A stretch of 64,000 nt of DNA, taken from assembly GCA_036852015.1 (NCBI GenBank), contig JAANDG010000587.1:25665-89664 (forward strand), read 5' to 3'. Below, piece after piece: positions 21,674 through 33,341 of this stretch (the stretch's first letter is position 1; every line of letters starts with the position of its first letter). Below the pieces are notes generated by a model that saw only the letters and a program-made list of their open reading frames with translations, was not told the DNA's origin and did not search any database. Source of the stretch: Pelodera strongyloides (lineage: Eukaryota; Nematoda; Chromadorea; Rhabditida; Rhabditidae). A program made the position numbers and the translations under genes.

Positions 21674-24155
21674 ATGTACCAACACTGCAACGGACTAATT
21701 TCCGGGCGCAGTCTTTTATTGCTTTTCATCGCGAATCAATTTGGTAAGTTGAACTTGCACAGCTTGTACAGTGAGTTACTATAAGTCGTTATTCAAATTC
21801 AATTAATTCAATATAAAGCACGCACAGTCAAATAATATAAAACGCGGTTTATCGTTTATACCGTGAAAGTCGCAGTGCAATAATAACGCTCAAAGGTAGC
21901 TATCAATTTTAACACCCTTTCAGAAACATCGCCCTTTTACGTGCTCGAATAACAAACTGACAAATCTAATTAGTACCACAGTACCACTTCAGCAAACGAG
22001 CAAACACCGAGAACAATTTTACTCCAATAAACAAGTTACATCTCAATAGACAAGTCATATCTAAATGCCTAATTAGCATCCAAATCAACGTTTACAATTA
22101 GTAGCTTTTCAGCAAACGCGCAGATCAATCTAGGAACATTCCAACTAGGGCCAGCACCGAACGGAGGCTGGAATCTCGGTTTCAACCAAGGCGCTAATCT
22201 ATTGGGGTTCGGTGGTGACCGAGGCTTCCAATTAAATGGAGCGAAGGACACTTTTGGAATACAAGGTAGCGTGGAATAATGGGGAACCACCATACTATCG
22301 TTTAAAAATATATGATTCATGGTTATGGCTTTATGAGTCCCTAAGTCCATTGGAAATCCTCATTTCCAAAGCTTTAAGCGAAATAACGGCCGGTTTTTGT
22401 ACTTGCATTCCAATGCATTTATGCGAAGTGGAAGTGGGGTCTAATTGGGGTCTAGTTTTTATTCTAATTTTTGCTAATTTGCATATGCTGCATTTGCATA
22501 AGAAAGCACATGTACGCTGCGTTTTAAAAACCGGCCGGAATTTCGCTTTAAACAAGTAATAAGAATGAATTCACATTTACGGCAAGGCATGAGATCAAAA
22601 TGAATGAAGTTAGCGTAATTTTGTTTTAGGAAACCAAGGACTCCTAGTAGGCGGTGAACGAGTAGGAGTAGACTCAGGGCTCGGAGTGAACCCGGGAGGC
22701 AACTTGGGACTGGGCAGCATGTTATCGGTAAAGCCTAACACACCTTACTTTTCTATTCCGTTTCGGTTAAATATATTCTATGACACTACACTACAATACA
22801 TTGATTGGATAATAAATATATAAGTAGAAAATACTGAAGAGAGACCTCGCTTCGGCTATTTCGGCTTTCAGTCAAAAGTCACATCACAGACACGGGAGCC
22901 TGTGAGCATGACCTTTGACCTATGAACTTTATCTTCAATTATCTAACAGTTAACAATCTAACCTACTATCGACCTAGTTTGGAAACCAACCATCCAATCA
23001 ACCAGGAGGACAGTTGGCCACGTTTCTACAACGCATCGGAGCCTTCTTTGCTAACCCACTTGGAGGTATGACTTATAACAACTACGGATATTATCCTAAC
23101 GATCTGGATCTGTAAAAATTTGTTCCAAAACCCTTGAGAAAGCAACTTGCCGTTGGGTTAACTTACGGCCCACTTGTCGAAAAACACGGAAAGAATAAGT
23201 GTAGTCATTTGTCAGTGTGTAAACTTTAAACAACTTTTGGTCTATGATAGATAAGCAATCTAAATGAGAAATGAGAATGTATTATATCCCTTTAAAAACA
23301 ATTCCAAGAGCTCCGCTTTGCTTTACTTAAAAACTACGTGGTTTTACACATACACAAACACTAACCATTAGAAAACTCTTTAGGTCAAGTTTACTAAAAA
23401 TCCAAATCTCTTTCAGGAAGCGGTGTTCCCCGCCCTGACCCCATCCCACCTACGCATTTGCCTACGCTCGGCTTAGCTGTCCCGCCCGCGCCTCAAATCC
23501 CTCCCGTACAGGGACCCGGACCTGAGGGACCTAACGAGCAGGAACTAGACGTTGAGGACCGCTTCGAAGACAATAACATCCAATTTTCTACCCTAACACC
23601 CAGAATACTTGGCAACTCCGACGAGGAAACCATTGAACAGTTTGAGGCAGAAGAACAAACGACTAGTAAGTTCTTATAATAATATCACACACACACACAT
23701 GCGAGCAAGAGAGAAATGAATGAATAGATCAAATTTAAAGCGAAATACAGGCCGGTTTTTGAAACGCATCGTGGACAACTGAATTCTTGTTAATTTGCTC
23801 GATATTCTAATTTACGTTCATTTGCATACGCTGCGTAAGACTGCTGGTCTATTTTTTCAAATGTGTTTCAAAATCCGGCCGGTATTTCGCTTTAAAACAA
23901 AATTTCAAGTTAGCCTGTTAGCCGGAGCGGTTTGATGTTAGTGTTGTCGTTCATTCACAAACTAATAGACGGAAACGTTCACTCATTCAATTTTACGAAA
24001 ACAAAACAACAACAAGGCCAGAAGTGACTAGTAAGGTAATGAGGACGGCGTGAGAAGAATTTACACAAAATGAAATAATGAAAGTATTATTTAGTTTCTC
24101 ATTTTCAGAACCACGAAGTCTACCGGGAATGGTTGAGATGTCAACGCTACCATGA
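21674..24155 (+). CDS. secreted Gly/Asn-rich protein, 6 exons, function unknown
   Basis: Exons 21674-21743, 22113-22265, 22630-22727, 22978-23065, 23417-23665 and 24109-24155 join in phase to give 234 residues. Acceptors are CTTTTCAG, TTTTAG, CCTAG, TTTCAG and TTTTCAG; donors are GTAAGT, GTAGCG, GTAAAG, GTATGA and GTAAGT. Exon 1 encodes a signal peptide (hydrophobic core LLLLFIA near residues 14-20, probable cleavage near ANA-Q). Residues ~26-105 are rich in Gly, Asn, Leu and Phe with recurring LGF, GGxRG and NxGLxxG patterns. A hydrophobic LATFLQRIGAFFANPLG follows, then a Pro-rich stretch (PPAPQIPPVQGPGP) and an acidic tail (EQELDVEDRFED). No catalytic domain is recognised; a cuticle, matrix or other structural secreted role is only a guess. 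Introns 2 and 5 each carry a TTAA MITE. Confidence 0.7.
22374..22551. mobile_element. TTAA MITE (CCGGCCGG ends)
   Basis: TTAAGCGAAATAACGGCCGG at the left and CCGGCCGGAATTTCGCTTTAA at the right are inverted, flanked by TTAA. It lies in intron 2 of the secreted-protein gene. Confidence 0.8.
23735..23895. mobile_element. TTAA MITE (CCGGCCGG ends)
   Basis: TTAAAGCGAAATACAGGCCG at the left and CGGCCGGTATTTCGCTTTAA at the right, both at TTAA. Intron 5 of the secreted-protein gene. Confidence 0.85.
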
Positions 24156-24226
24156 AATGAACAAGAAGAATAATAAATAAATAATTATGAATATCACTTA
24201 ACGCAATACAATTTTGTTTTTGTTTC

Positions 24227-24232
24227 AATAAA
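24227..24232 (+). terminator. polyadenylation signal AATAAA
   Basis: Lies 72 nt past the stop codon of the secreted-protein gene; a second AATAAA at 24172-24177 is closer. The convergent RPP14-like gene ends 45 nt further on, so the 3' UTRs probably meet or overlap. Confidence 0.6.
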
Positions 24233-24276
24233 ACGCAAACACACCAGCAAATAAGCTAATAAGCATTCCGCATTGC

Positions 24277-26384
24277 TTATGACCCACATAGAGATTCATT
24301 CTCAGTCTCAGCTACGACACAGCAGTTTAGAGTTAGAGCATAACATGGCTCAAGCTAATTGTAAGGTAAGGTACGAAAGGTTTGTGAGGTAAGGTATTGG
24401 AATTGTAGGGTATTGTAAGGTATATACTCCGCAATGTACGAAAACATACACAATTCACCCAGTAGATGTTGGTACGAGGGGACTAACAGTACGATACAGG
24501 AAAAGAGAAAAAGGTACTGACAAAAATAAAATAAAAGTAGTAAACAAAGACCAACCGAGTTAAGATGCACGGCCACCGGAAAGTCCTTGTATCGTCCAGA
24601 AAAGGACAGCGCCGCCCAAACTTTGTTCACTTCTTCTCTATCAACGATCACACTGCCCTTCTGGCTGTCTGCGTAGAACTGACCAATCTGAAAAAATTAT
24701 GAATACATTATTCACAAAAAACGTAAAATAAAAGTGCTAGCGCTCTGAAGAGCGGAAGAGCCGGAAGATAAACGGTAGGCTTAATATTTAAATTGGTAAA
24801 TTATCAAACTAATGCACTGTTTGAGTGTTCTGTGAGTTGGGAAGGTGATAATTTAATAATCCAGAGCGTTCGCTCTCTTATTAGTGCCAAACGATGTTAT
24901 CATGTGGTATAAATTTATTGATAGTAAACTGGAAGGAACACGGAGGTTTTTTTTTAATTATGAATTTCTTGGCCGAGCGCTGACTGCTGATGCTGACGTG
25001 AAGAAAGACAAGGTAAAAATCAAATTCATTTAAAGCGAAATACCGGCCGGTTTTTGAAACGTATCTCAAGTACTTGCATTCCTATGCAGTTATGCAGCGT
25101 GGGGTCTAATTGGGGACTAGTTTTTATTCTAATTCTTGCTCATTTGCATATGCTGCATATGAAAGCAGGTGTGCGCAATGCGTTTCGAAAACCGGCCGGT
25201 ATTTCGCTTTAAGCAAAATAAAATTAATGAAATCGTGATTATGAGTTGAGGTAATGAAAATGTGCATGCATACCACATGATACGACGAGTTCATACGAGA
25301 TACTACGAGAGCGCTTGATGGCTTAATCGAAAATATTATTGGCTGTGCTACAGCTACACTTGTAAATAAAAACTTTGTGTTTATTCGTCCACCCACCGCA
25401 CAAGGCAAACAAATATAGACTCAGAGGCAGAAATATAAGAGAAAGAGGGTCGGTAGAACACGAGAGATAGAGAAGAACAAGCGTGAGGAAGACCATTGAA
25501 AGAACAGAGATAACGAATAACGACAAATCACACAGGTCAGCGTCAGTTGTAGCTGAAGCTGCAACGTGAAACATTAGAATTTACATATGAGCCCATAGGC
25601 TCCACCACAGGACAATCTCATAAAATCAATAAACATTAGATTAGGCAGTGTTCGAGGAGTGTATATGAAATAGATAGGGACTGATAAGATACCACATCAA
25701 AGGCACAAGCTTGCAATTCACTAATTCACATTTTTAAGAAGACATGTTTACGGTTTAGAAAATTATAGTTAAGATGGAGGGGTGGGAGGCGGTTAATAGA
25801 AGCTGACACACAGAATATAAATTAATTAAAGAAAACGATTAGCATGACTCATGACTAGTATGGATACGAAGTATGAAGCTACATGAATCACCAAAAGACG
25901 GAATACACGTTGAAGGGTACGCCAGAACGTATCGAAAACTCAACGTAGGTTTCTTGGAACATTATATGGGTTCTAACTTCTAACACACATGAGGAAAAAC
26001 TTACTTCAAAGGAAATACACAAAAATATACAGTCATACTTAAAATATTAATATTATTTCCACTTTTTTGGTGGAATTTTTGGCGCAATTCAGTAACAAAC
26101 AAAAACCAACCTTGAAGTTCGGACCGCAACTTCCAAGCACTGTTTTCAGCGAATCCAACACAAACCACTCAAAATCCGCACTGCCAAATTCCGCGCCGCC
26201 AAAATACTCACTGAAATTGATTGATTGAAAAAGCTATTAGTGAAAAATCGGATTTGGTTATCAACTCCATGAAAATGACAATTACGAGAGATTCTGGGGA
26301 ACGTCTTAAACAGTATAAAACAAACTCACATCTTTACAGAAATACGCGCAAATTGGGTGCCCTCTTCGTCCATCAACAAAGGAG
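24277..26384 (-). CDS. RPP14: RPP14-like RNase P/MRP protein subunit, 4 exons
   Basis: Small protein of the POP5/RPP14 fold that binds the RNA of RNase P (tRNA 5' processing) and, in some eukaryotes, RNase MRP in the nucleolus. Coding exons: 26330-26373, 26111-26210, 24556-24687, 24277-24354; phases fit and give 117 residues (human RPP14 is 124). Family-like features are the strand ISVKIEYFGG near the start, a helix FEWFVLDSLKTVLGSCGP, and VNKVWAALSFSGRYKDF, which resembles the VKLWSSLTLLGSYK region of human RPP14. The ATG lies 11 nt downstream of a CTTTTCAG, suggesting a trans-splice site. The last exon (LEPCYALTLNCC...) rests on a weaker AATTAG acceptor. Similarity is low overall, so the family call is probable rather than certain. 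Confidence 0.65.
25030..25212. mobile_element. TTAA MITE (CCGGCCGG ends)
   Basis: TTAAAGCGAAATACCGGCCG and CGGCCGGTATTTCGCTTTAA ends at TTAA, in intron 2 of the RPP14-like gene. Its interior (GGGGTCTAATTGGGG) matches that of the copy at 22374. Confidence 0.85.
26374..26384 (-). other. 11 nt leader of RPP14-like gene behind TTTTCAG
   Basis: CTTTTCAG is followed by 11 nt and the ATG, the arrangement expected at a spliced-leader acceptor. A cis-spliced 5'-UTR exon is the alternative. Confidence 0.45.
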
Positions 26385-26689
26385 CTGAAAAGCAATAACA
26401 TTCGCCTCTGACAAAAGAATACGGAGAACCTTATCAGAAAAAATAAATACAAACAAAACATAACAACATAATAACTAACAAAATAAAACAGAAAAAATAA
26501 AATAAAAATACTTTTTTTTGAAAAATACCCTCGATGTCTACACTACTCTTCTTCTATGGTGCAAGCTGACTACGGTACTTCGCTCATAATGTAGTGTACG
26601 TACACCTGTTGGCCAGTCAAATAATTATTAAAAAAACTGTGTGTAGGTAAATGACAAAAATATGTGCCACAAAACAAATGAAAAGGCCG

Positions 26690-26862
26690 TTTGTTTCGGT
26701 CAAGCTTTTGGTGACAACGTGTTGGCAATTTTTTTCTCGAAAAATCGTCATTTGGTACCACCAAGTCAAGTCATTTAGTCTCAAAGTGGTCGCCAACCCG
26801 TCACCAAATGGTTTCCTCAGTGGAAGCCATTTGGTGACCGGCTACATCTGTGGCTTCGGCAA
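26690..26862. repeat. CCATTTGGTGAC-family repeat
   Basis: Contains GTCACCAAATGG and CCATTTGGTGAC plus several TTTGGTGAC-like words in both orientations. Related stretches are at 35930-35990, 52590-52755 and 63668-63815. The small ORF across it is not considered a gene. Confidence 0.55.
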
Positions 26863-26889
26863 TTATTCCGTTTTCATGTGAGTTCTGCA

Positions 26890-28928
26890 ATTAGTGCTGT
26901 CGACGTCATGTTTACAATGTATTTCCATTTTCTAATTATTCTATTTTTATAGAATTTCGCAAAAGGAAATCCATAAATAACTCTGCTCTCGTACTTTCCT
27001 TTCTACTAAAAGCTCTGTGCTGCAACTACAGTAAACATTCTATTTTTGGCAGCTTATTATAACTTCACGGTACAAATAAAAGATACAATCGCGCACGTCT
27101 TTAGTCCACTAAACCTCACATCGTCGCAACGTTATCCGTAGAGTATTCCGCACTTTTTTATCATTCTTCTATTATTGTGGTGCGCTTTTTAGGTTCCGAG
27201 TACAAACACATTTGGTATTTTTTTAATAAAAGGAAATGTGATTCAGTACAGCAGAACATTTTTCCAGAATACCCTAATGTCAAAAGTTACGTTCCTTTTT
27301 CTTCCACGCCTTCAGTAAATAGAGAAGTGTGTAAGATTTGATATTTACTTGACAATTTGATATTTAGATATTTTTCGAGAATATCGAAATATAAAATGCT
27401 CATATATCTCCTCATCGTTCAGACAATATTTATCTGCGTAAGTCATCATGTAAACTCCCTCTTACTCCGTCATATGGCCTCAAATTTGCTGATTTTCTGC
27501 GTAATCTCTCATTCTAATTCAAGCCCCGCCCCTTAATACCCTCCTTCAAAATCCGTATATATTTATTTGAAAGTAAAGCGAGCGCACAGGTGATGCGCCT
27601 AAAGGATGCCCCTGGACACCATGGCAACTGATTCGTTCTTTATGTCTTTATCATCAAAATAATGGCATTTTGATGAATACTAAACCGCGTAATATAGCTC
27701 ATTTTAATTCGAAATCTATATAGATGATCTATAACATAAAATTTATTGTGCGCAAAAAAGTGAATATGAAAAAGTACATTGCTTTCTTTGATTGTCTTAG
27801 TAAGTAGTAAATTATTAATCGCGCATCTTTTTGACACCCACTGGCGCAATTCATTTTTCATGACTCGTAGTAAATGTTATGTTAATGTAGTCCTCATTAG
27901 AGATAAAAGTTACCTAACCGTCATGTGTTTTCATTCTTGGAAATAACTAAAAGTTATGCCATATACCATACCACTGTTTCTTACTTTCAATGTAGTTTCT
28001 CCCTGGAGCTTTCTTTCCCTTTGGCCTTCTTTAGCCTTCTAACTTCTAACTAACCACTTTTTTTATTTCTTCCTTAGTTCTTCCAATCTTGAAATTTTAT
28101 TTTCATAGTTCCCAAATTCCCCGTATTTTCCTATGAAAAGGTGCAACTAGTCAATATCCTCTATTTCCAAGAAGTTCAAAAGTGTCCCGGCTTTTGAAAA
28201 CTGGCCGTGATCACAAGGTGAACCTTCGCTAGGTCGCCGCACGAAAGTGGGCGAACGCCAATTTTGTGCCCAAGGTTTGCGAACAGTCGCCAGGTGAGCC
28301 CTGCCACACCTTCTTTGCATTACCAACTGTGTTGTGTGATATCACCGTTATTTGCAAACACAAGATGAGAATACAGCGTCCGACACACGCATCAATATCG
28401 GCTGTTATATCGCTGGTTTTTACGCAATAATGTGTCAACTGTAGCCCACCCCCGTTCATAATTCCGCTGATTCTTTTTTATAATTTTTATTGAAAACCTT
28501 TTGTCCAATCAAAAATATGGCTTCAATGTAGGCGGCGGAGTTCCGCTTAAAAATCAAAAGATTATATAAGATTTCGTCGATTAGTTCCATTATCTTTATC
28601 TCTAATCTGAAATTCTCTAGAAGCTGTACCTTCGATATAAAAAGAACACAAATACATTTGTCTTTATTAGTGGAATGTTTTTGTTGTTTATTCAAGGTAA
28701 GGCTTTGTACGAGCACATTAGCCTTTCAACACAAAGACAAATCAACTTTTTTCCACATCTCTTGTCTCTATTCTTCCAGCAATTATTAATTAGCATAGCT
28801 TATAATTAGCTCTCTTATCTCTATCCTTCCAGCAATATTACTAATTATGTCGCTTATTTATCCATGAAATTTTTCGATCTGCAAGTTAAAAAATTGTAAC
28901 AACTTTATTTTTCAACTGAAGTTTTCAG
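26890..28928. other. gene-free stretch upstream of the RD3-like gene
   Basis: AT-rich sequence without convincing exons on either strand. It separates the divergent RPP14-like and RD3-like genes and probably contains their promoters, none of which could be recognised. Confidence 0.4.
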
Positions 28929-31900
28929 GGAATCAAATAAAATGCTAAAGTGGATTAGCGAGCTCGCATCTCCTAGGAGCGACAGTATTGAAGATCAGAG
29001 AAAGGTACGTTATGATATCATACGGTAGTCGGATGTACGGTGGTGGGATATGGTACGGTACGCTACGGTATGATACAGGGCATATGGAATGATACGGTAG
29101 TGGGATGTGGTACCGAATGGTATGGTACGATGGGTATGATAATACATATTCATTCCATGGTGACGCATGACATGTTCCCCAGGGAAAAGTTCTCTTCAAG
29201 GAAGGTTACCTAGGAGACTTTGATCCCCTAAGGAAACTTCTGCTTATGAAGCTGATACAATTATAGAGTTTGCTGCCGAAGGTGTTTCCGGGTAATGAGG
29301 GTTATGAATTGGATACTCTGAAAGTTGTGTTCTAATTAATACTGTATGTATATTTAACTTCCAAAGGTTTGTGTTATGTAGTCGTATAAGTAGAAAGGGT
29401 CGGACACACGAGAGTAAATATAAAAAAATAAATTGTAACAGTGTAACCAGCTATCTATAATTATCGCTAATTACAACGAAGTGAAATGATGTAAAAAGAA
29501 TGGAGTAAAAATAGCCAAGACCATTTATAAAAATAATCGTACTTACTTCTAATTTTTATGATTCACAACAATACATAATCTTGCGTTATTTGCTTTGAAA
29601 CTTTGAAGGATAAACACATTTTTTTAAACGAAAAACAAGGGATTATATGACGATTGTTTTCAAAGTACCCACTAAAGTATTATCCCAATTGTTCTGAGGG
29701 ATCCCGCTAATGAGTTACATAATTCACTCAATAAAAATAATAATTAGTGAATTCTCGTAATGTAGTGAAGCTAAGAAAACTTTGCAAACCCCGATCCATA
29801 ATCGCATTTGCTTGTGCAAATGTTTCGATTACACTTGCTTGAAAAAACTCGGTAAAAAAGGTTCTGCCTCCAAAATATAGCAAAACGCGGCAAAAAAACG
29901 AACTAACAAACAAAAAATCGTGGTTTGGTGTTGGTAGCCAGTTATTAGGGTATTCAACCTTCAATTTAGTGACGCGGTTTCGATTCCACAATCGTAATAA
30001 ATCGAAATGTTTCGTTTGTGTAATAAATTTAGTTGTTCAAGCCAGCAATGATTGTGCAGTAAAAAAAGTTGATCGTGTATTAAAAAAAGTGAAGTCTATC
30101 TAAACTATAAGAAAGTAAAAAATCTGTTTTCAGCAACTGGGAGATCAAGATGACAGTCTAATGGTCGATTTAGTGGTTAGCGAGGTGGAACAGCAAGTAC
30201 AGGAGTTTGAGACGCTACAGGTGAGTGCAGTATTATCTGAGCAATGTGCTCATGACTTGCGGCGAGGTCGCCAGACTTTCGCCAGGTTCTCTCGCGGCTT
30301 AGAATTCTTTCGCAAGATTGTCTGGTACTTCACTGATTTTCGCTAAGTTGTCGTGTGGTTACACGGATATCTTACCTTTATTCCTTATTCAATTCAATTC
30401 GTACTGTTAGCCTATGAACAACAAGCTAGCTCAAAAACAGTTTAACATCACATCACGCATACATTTGTTTTATCAAGATGCTGTACATTCTTTTTCTGAC
30501 AATAGGGATCTTCTTCTGAATTGAAGTTATTATTGTTAGTGCTAGTTCACATAGGCTTCCTTGTAGAATCGGCATAACGTTGGCAGGTGACATTCTGACT
30601 GACTGAGTTGAATCCTTCAAATTGAAAATGCATTTTGCTACTCTGCAATTTTCAACTTTTCTTTGACTAATTGCCCCATTGGGAATCAGACGATTAGAGC
30701 TAGAGACCTACAGTCTAGACCTAGACTAGCCTATCAAATTAGCACTTGGATTTCCATTTCGTAGTAGCTAATTACAGTGACGAAATCCAAATGTGACGTG
30801 AATGAGTTCAAGTGTCTGGAGCCTGTGATGATGAGATAATAAGAATGAAACAAAATCGGATTGTCCCATAAATAGAACATATCTAATATATTTAATTTAA
30901 GATACTTATAAATAAATAAAGTAAAGCCAAAGAGAACATGTCCCCAGTTTATTATTTCGCGGGTAATGAGCTTGACTAACTAACATCAGCTCGTCAAGAT
31001 GCTTTTTCTAAATTTAATGAAAACTATATTCTTTCAGGAGCGCCGTCGCTCAGAGTGTTCACAAGGTCGTCCAGACTATTCCTGGCTAATCACTGATCCA
31101 AATCTTCGCCCAAGAAAATATCTGACACCTTCGGTAAATTGGAGATTTATCAATACATAATGTTTGTTCTTGTCCACCGCAGGGCTAACAGGGCCATAGC
31201 CAGACTTAGCGCCTGGCTATGAGCAGGCGGCCAATTTTGTAGCTGGATAACTCTGGTACAGTTGAGACTGTTTTCTAGTGGATTTTCAACTGCACGATTA
31301 AAACTGGACGTGTTTCCATTTATGCAATTCAGGTCGGGGTACTGTTGTTGTTGTTGTTGCCGGAGGCAGCCAGCGTAGTTGATCATCCTCGCGAGATGGG
31401 CTATAAGAGGCCTAAAAATGTTGCCACTTCCCGTGGCTTATTCCAAAGGTTGGTAGGAATGAGCGTCGTGGGGTGGGCGGGGCATGTGAAGAGGTGGTGG
31501 ACGTCGTGGGGGCTGTTTCCACAATCTGGGCAGGAGTCTGGAACGCTGTCGTCAACACGATGGAGGTTCGTGAATCTGCTGTGACCGGAGCGGAGTTGGC
31601 TGAGGGTGCATCTGACTTTTCGCGGAAGATCTGCTTCTTCTTTGTGGATATCTGGTGGCGGTCTCCCCCCCCCCAGGATGGCGGGTGGCTTGAGTGTGCG
31701 TTTTTCCTCGGCGACTGCTATGGTGTGGACTGCGCCGGCTACTGCCTTTGCGCAGTTTGGGTCGGAGGCTCCTGCGGTAGCTGCTATGACCGTGTTCTTA
31801 TGGGCCATGCGGGTGCTCGCTTTCATGTTGCGAGGCGGAAGGGGCTTCTGCAGGATTCCGTGACAGGCGTGGCTCGGATCCGAGGAGCGAGCGAGGAATT

Positions 31901-33293
31901 GAGCGGAGAGCATGTCCAGATGGCTGCGGACTTGCATTATCTTTGCCTCTGAGTGGAGGTGATCGATGTCTGCCATTTTGTGGTTCCCTGTGATGGTTCT
32001 GAGGGCTGCATTCTGGGCACGCTGGATCGAGTCAATGGCGGAGGTGGAGACGAAGCTGGACCAGGCTGGGGCTGCATAGGCATACACTGCTTGGGAGATG
32101 GCCTTGTAGGTGAGGCGTAGCGTTTCCTTCTGGTTACCCCATGTGCTTCCTGCTAAGGCCTTGAGCACGTTGTTGCGTTGGGTGATGCGGGCGGCGACTC
32201 CCCTGGCATGTTGACTGAATGTGAAAATCGTGTCGTAGGTGACACCCAGTATCTTAGCAGTGTTGACTGTAGGGACCAGGACGTTTCCAACGGTTATGTT
32301 GAGGGTAGTCCGGTACTCCTTGCTGAATGGCGTGAGGAGCATCAGTTGGCTTTTAGCAAGGGAGATGGACAGCTTGCGCGTCTTCAAGAAGTCTTCAATT
32401 GCTGGAAGAGCAGCTCGAAGGTGGTCAGCCGCAGCCGAGATGGTGGGTTCGGAAGCCCACACGGTTATGTCGTCGGCATAAGATATGACCTTGACCTTGT
32501 GTTGGTGGTCCGGGAGGTCCTTGAGGTATAAGTTGAAGAGGGTAGGTGATAGAGCGCTACCCTGTGGAACTCCGCTTCGAATTTGTCCAGCTTTGGAGGT
32601 GGCTTCTCTGAAGCTGGTCCGTGCTGTTCTGCCTCTGAGATAGTTGGCCAGCCACTTCTTGGCGTAGTCGGGAGTGTCCGTCTTGAGCACCAGGTCTGTG
32701 AGCTTGTGGATGTCGAGGCTGTCGAAGGCCTTCGACATGTCAATGGCCATGAGAACGGTGCGACTGGCTGGTTTCTTTTGGTTGAAACCTTCTGCGATGT
32801 CCTCGGAAAGAGTGTGAAGCGCAGTCGTGGTTGATCTACCGGAGGTGAAACCGTGTTGGTGAGCCGCAGGTTGCATGTGTGGTCTTATGACTTCCAGGAG
32901 GAGACGTTCCATTATTTTGGCAATGGGTGATAGCAGAGAGATTGGGCGATATCCCGAGCCGTTCGTTGCCTCTTTGCCTGGCTTCAGAAGGGGGAGTATG
33001 ATGGATGATTTCCATATCATCGGTATCCTGCAGCTTCTGAGGGAGTCGTTGATAATGTGGGTGACTGCTGCTATGCCTCGTTTGCCCAGATGATGGATCA
33101 TGGCGGGTGCGAGACCGTCAGGGCCGATGGCACGCGATTTCTTGGATCTCCTGATGGCCGTTCCGACTTCTGTTGTTGTGAAGTCTTCGAAGTCTTGAGT
33201 GGACAGTTCTTGAGTGTGTCTGCGTATTTTCCTGTTGCCCTTGTCCGTGGAGTATTCAACGGGTCGGGTGAAACCTTTGTTGAAGCAGTTGGG

Positions 33294-33341
<48 letters not shown>

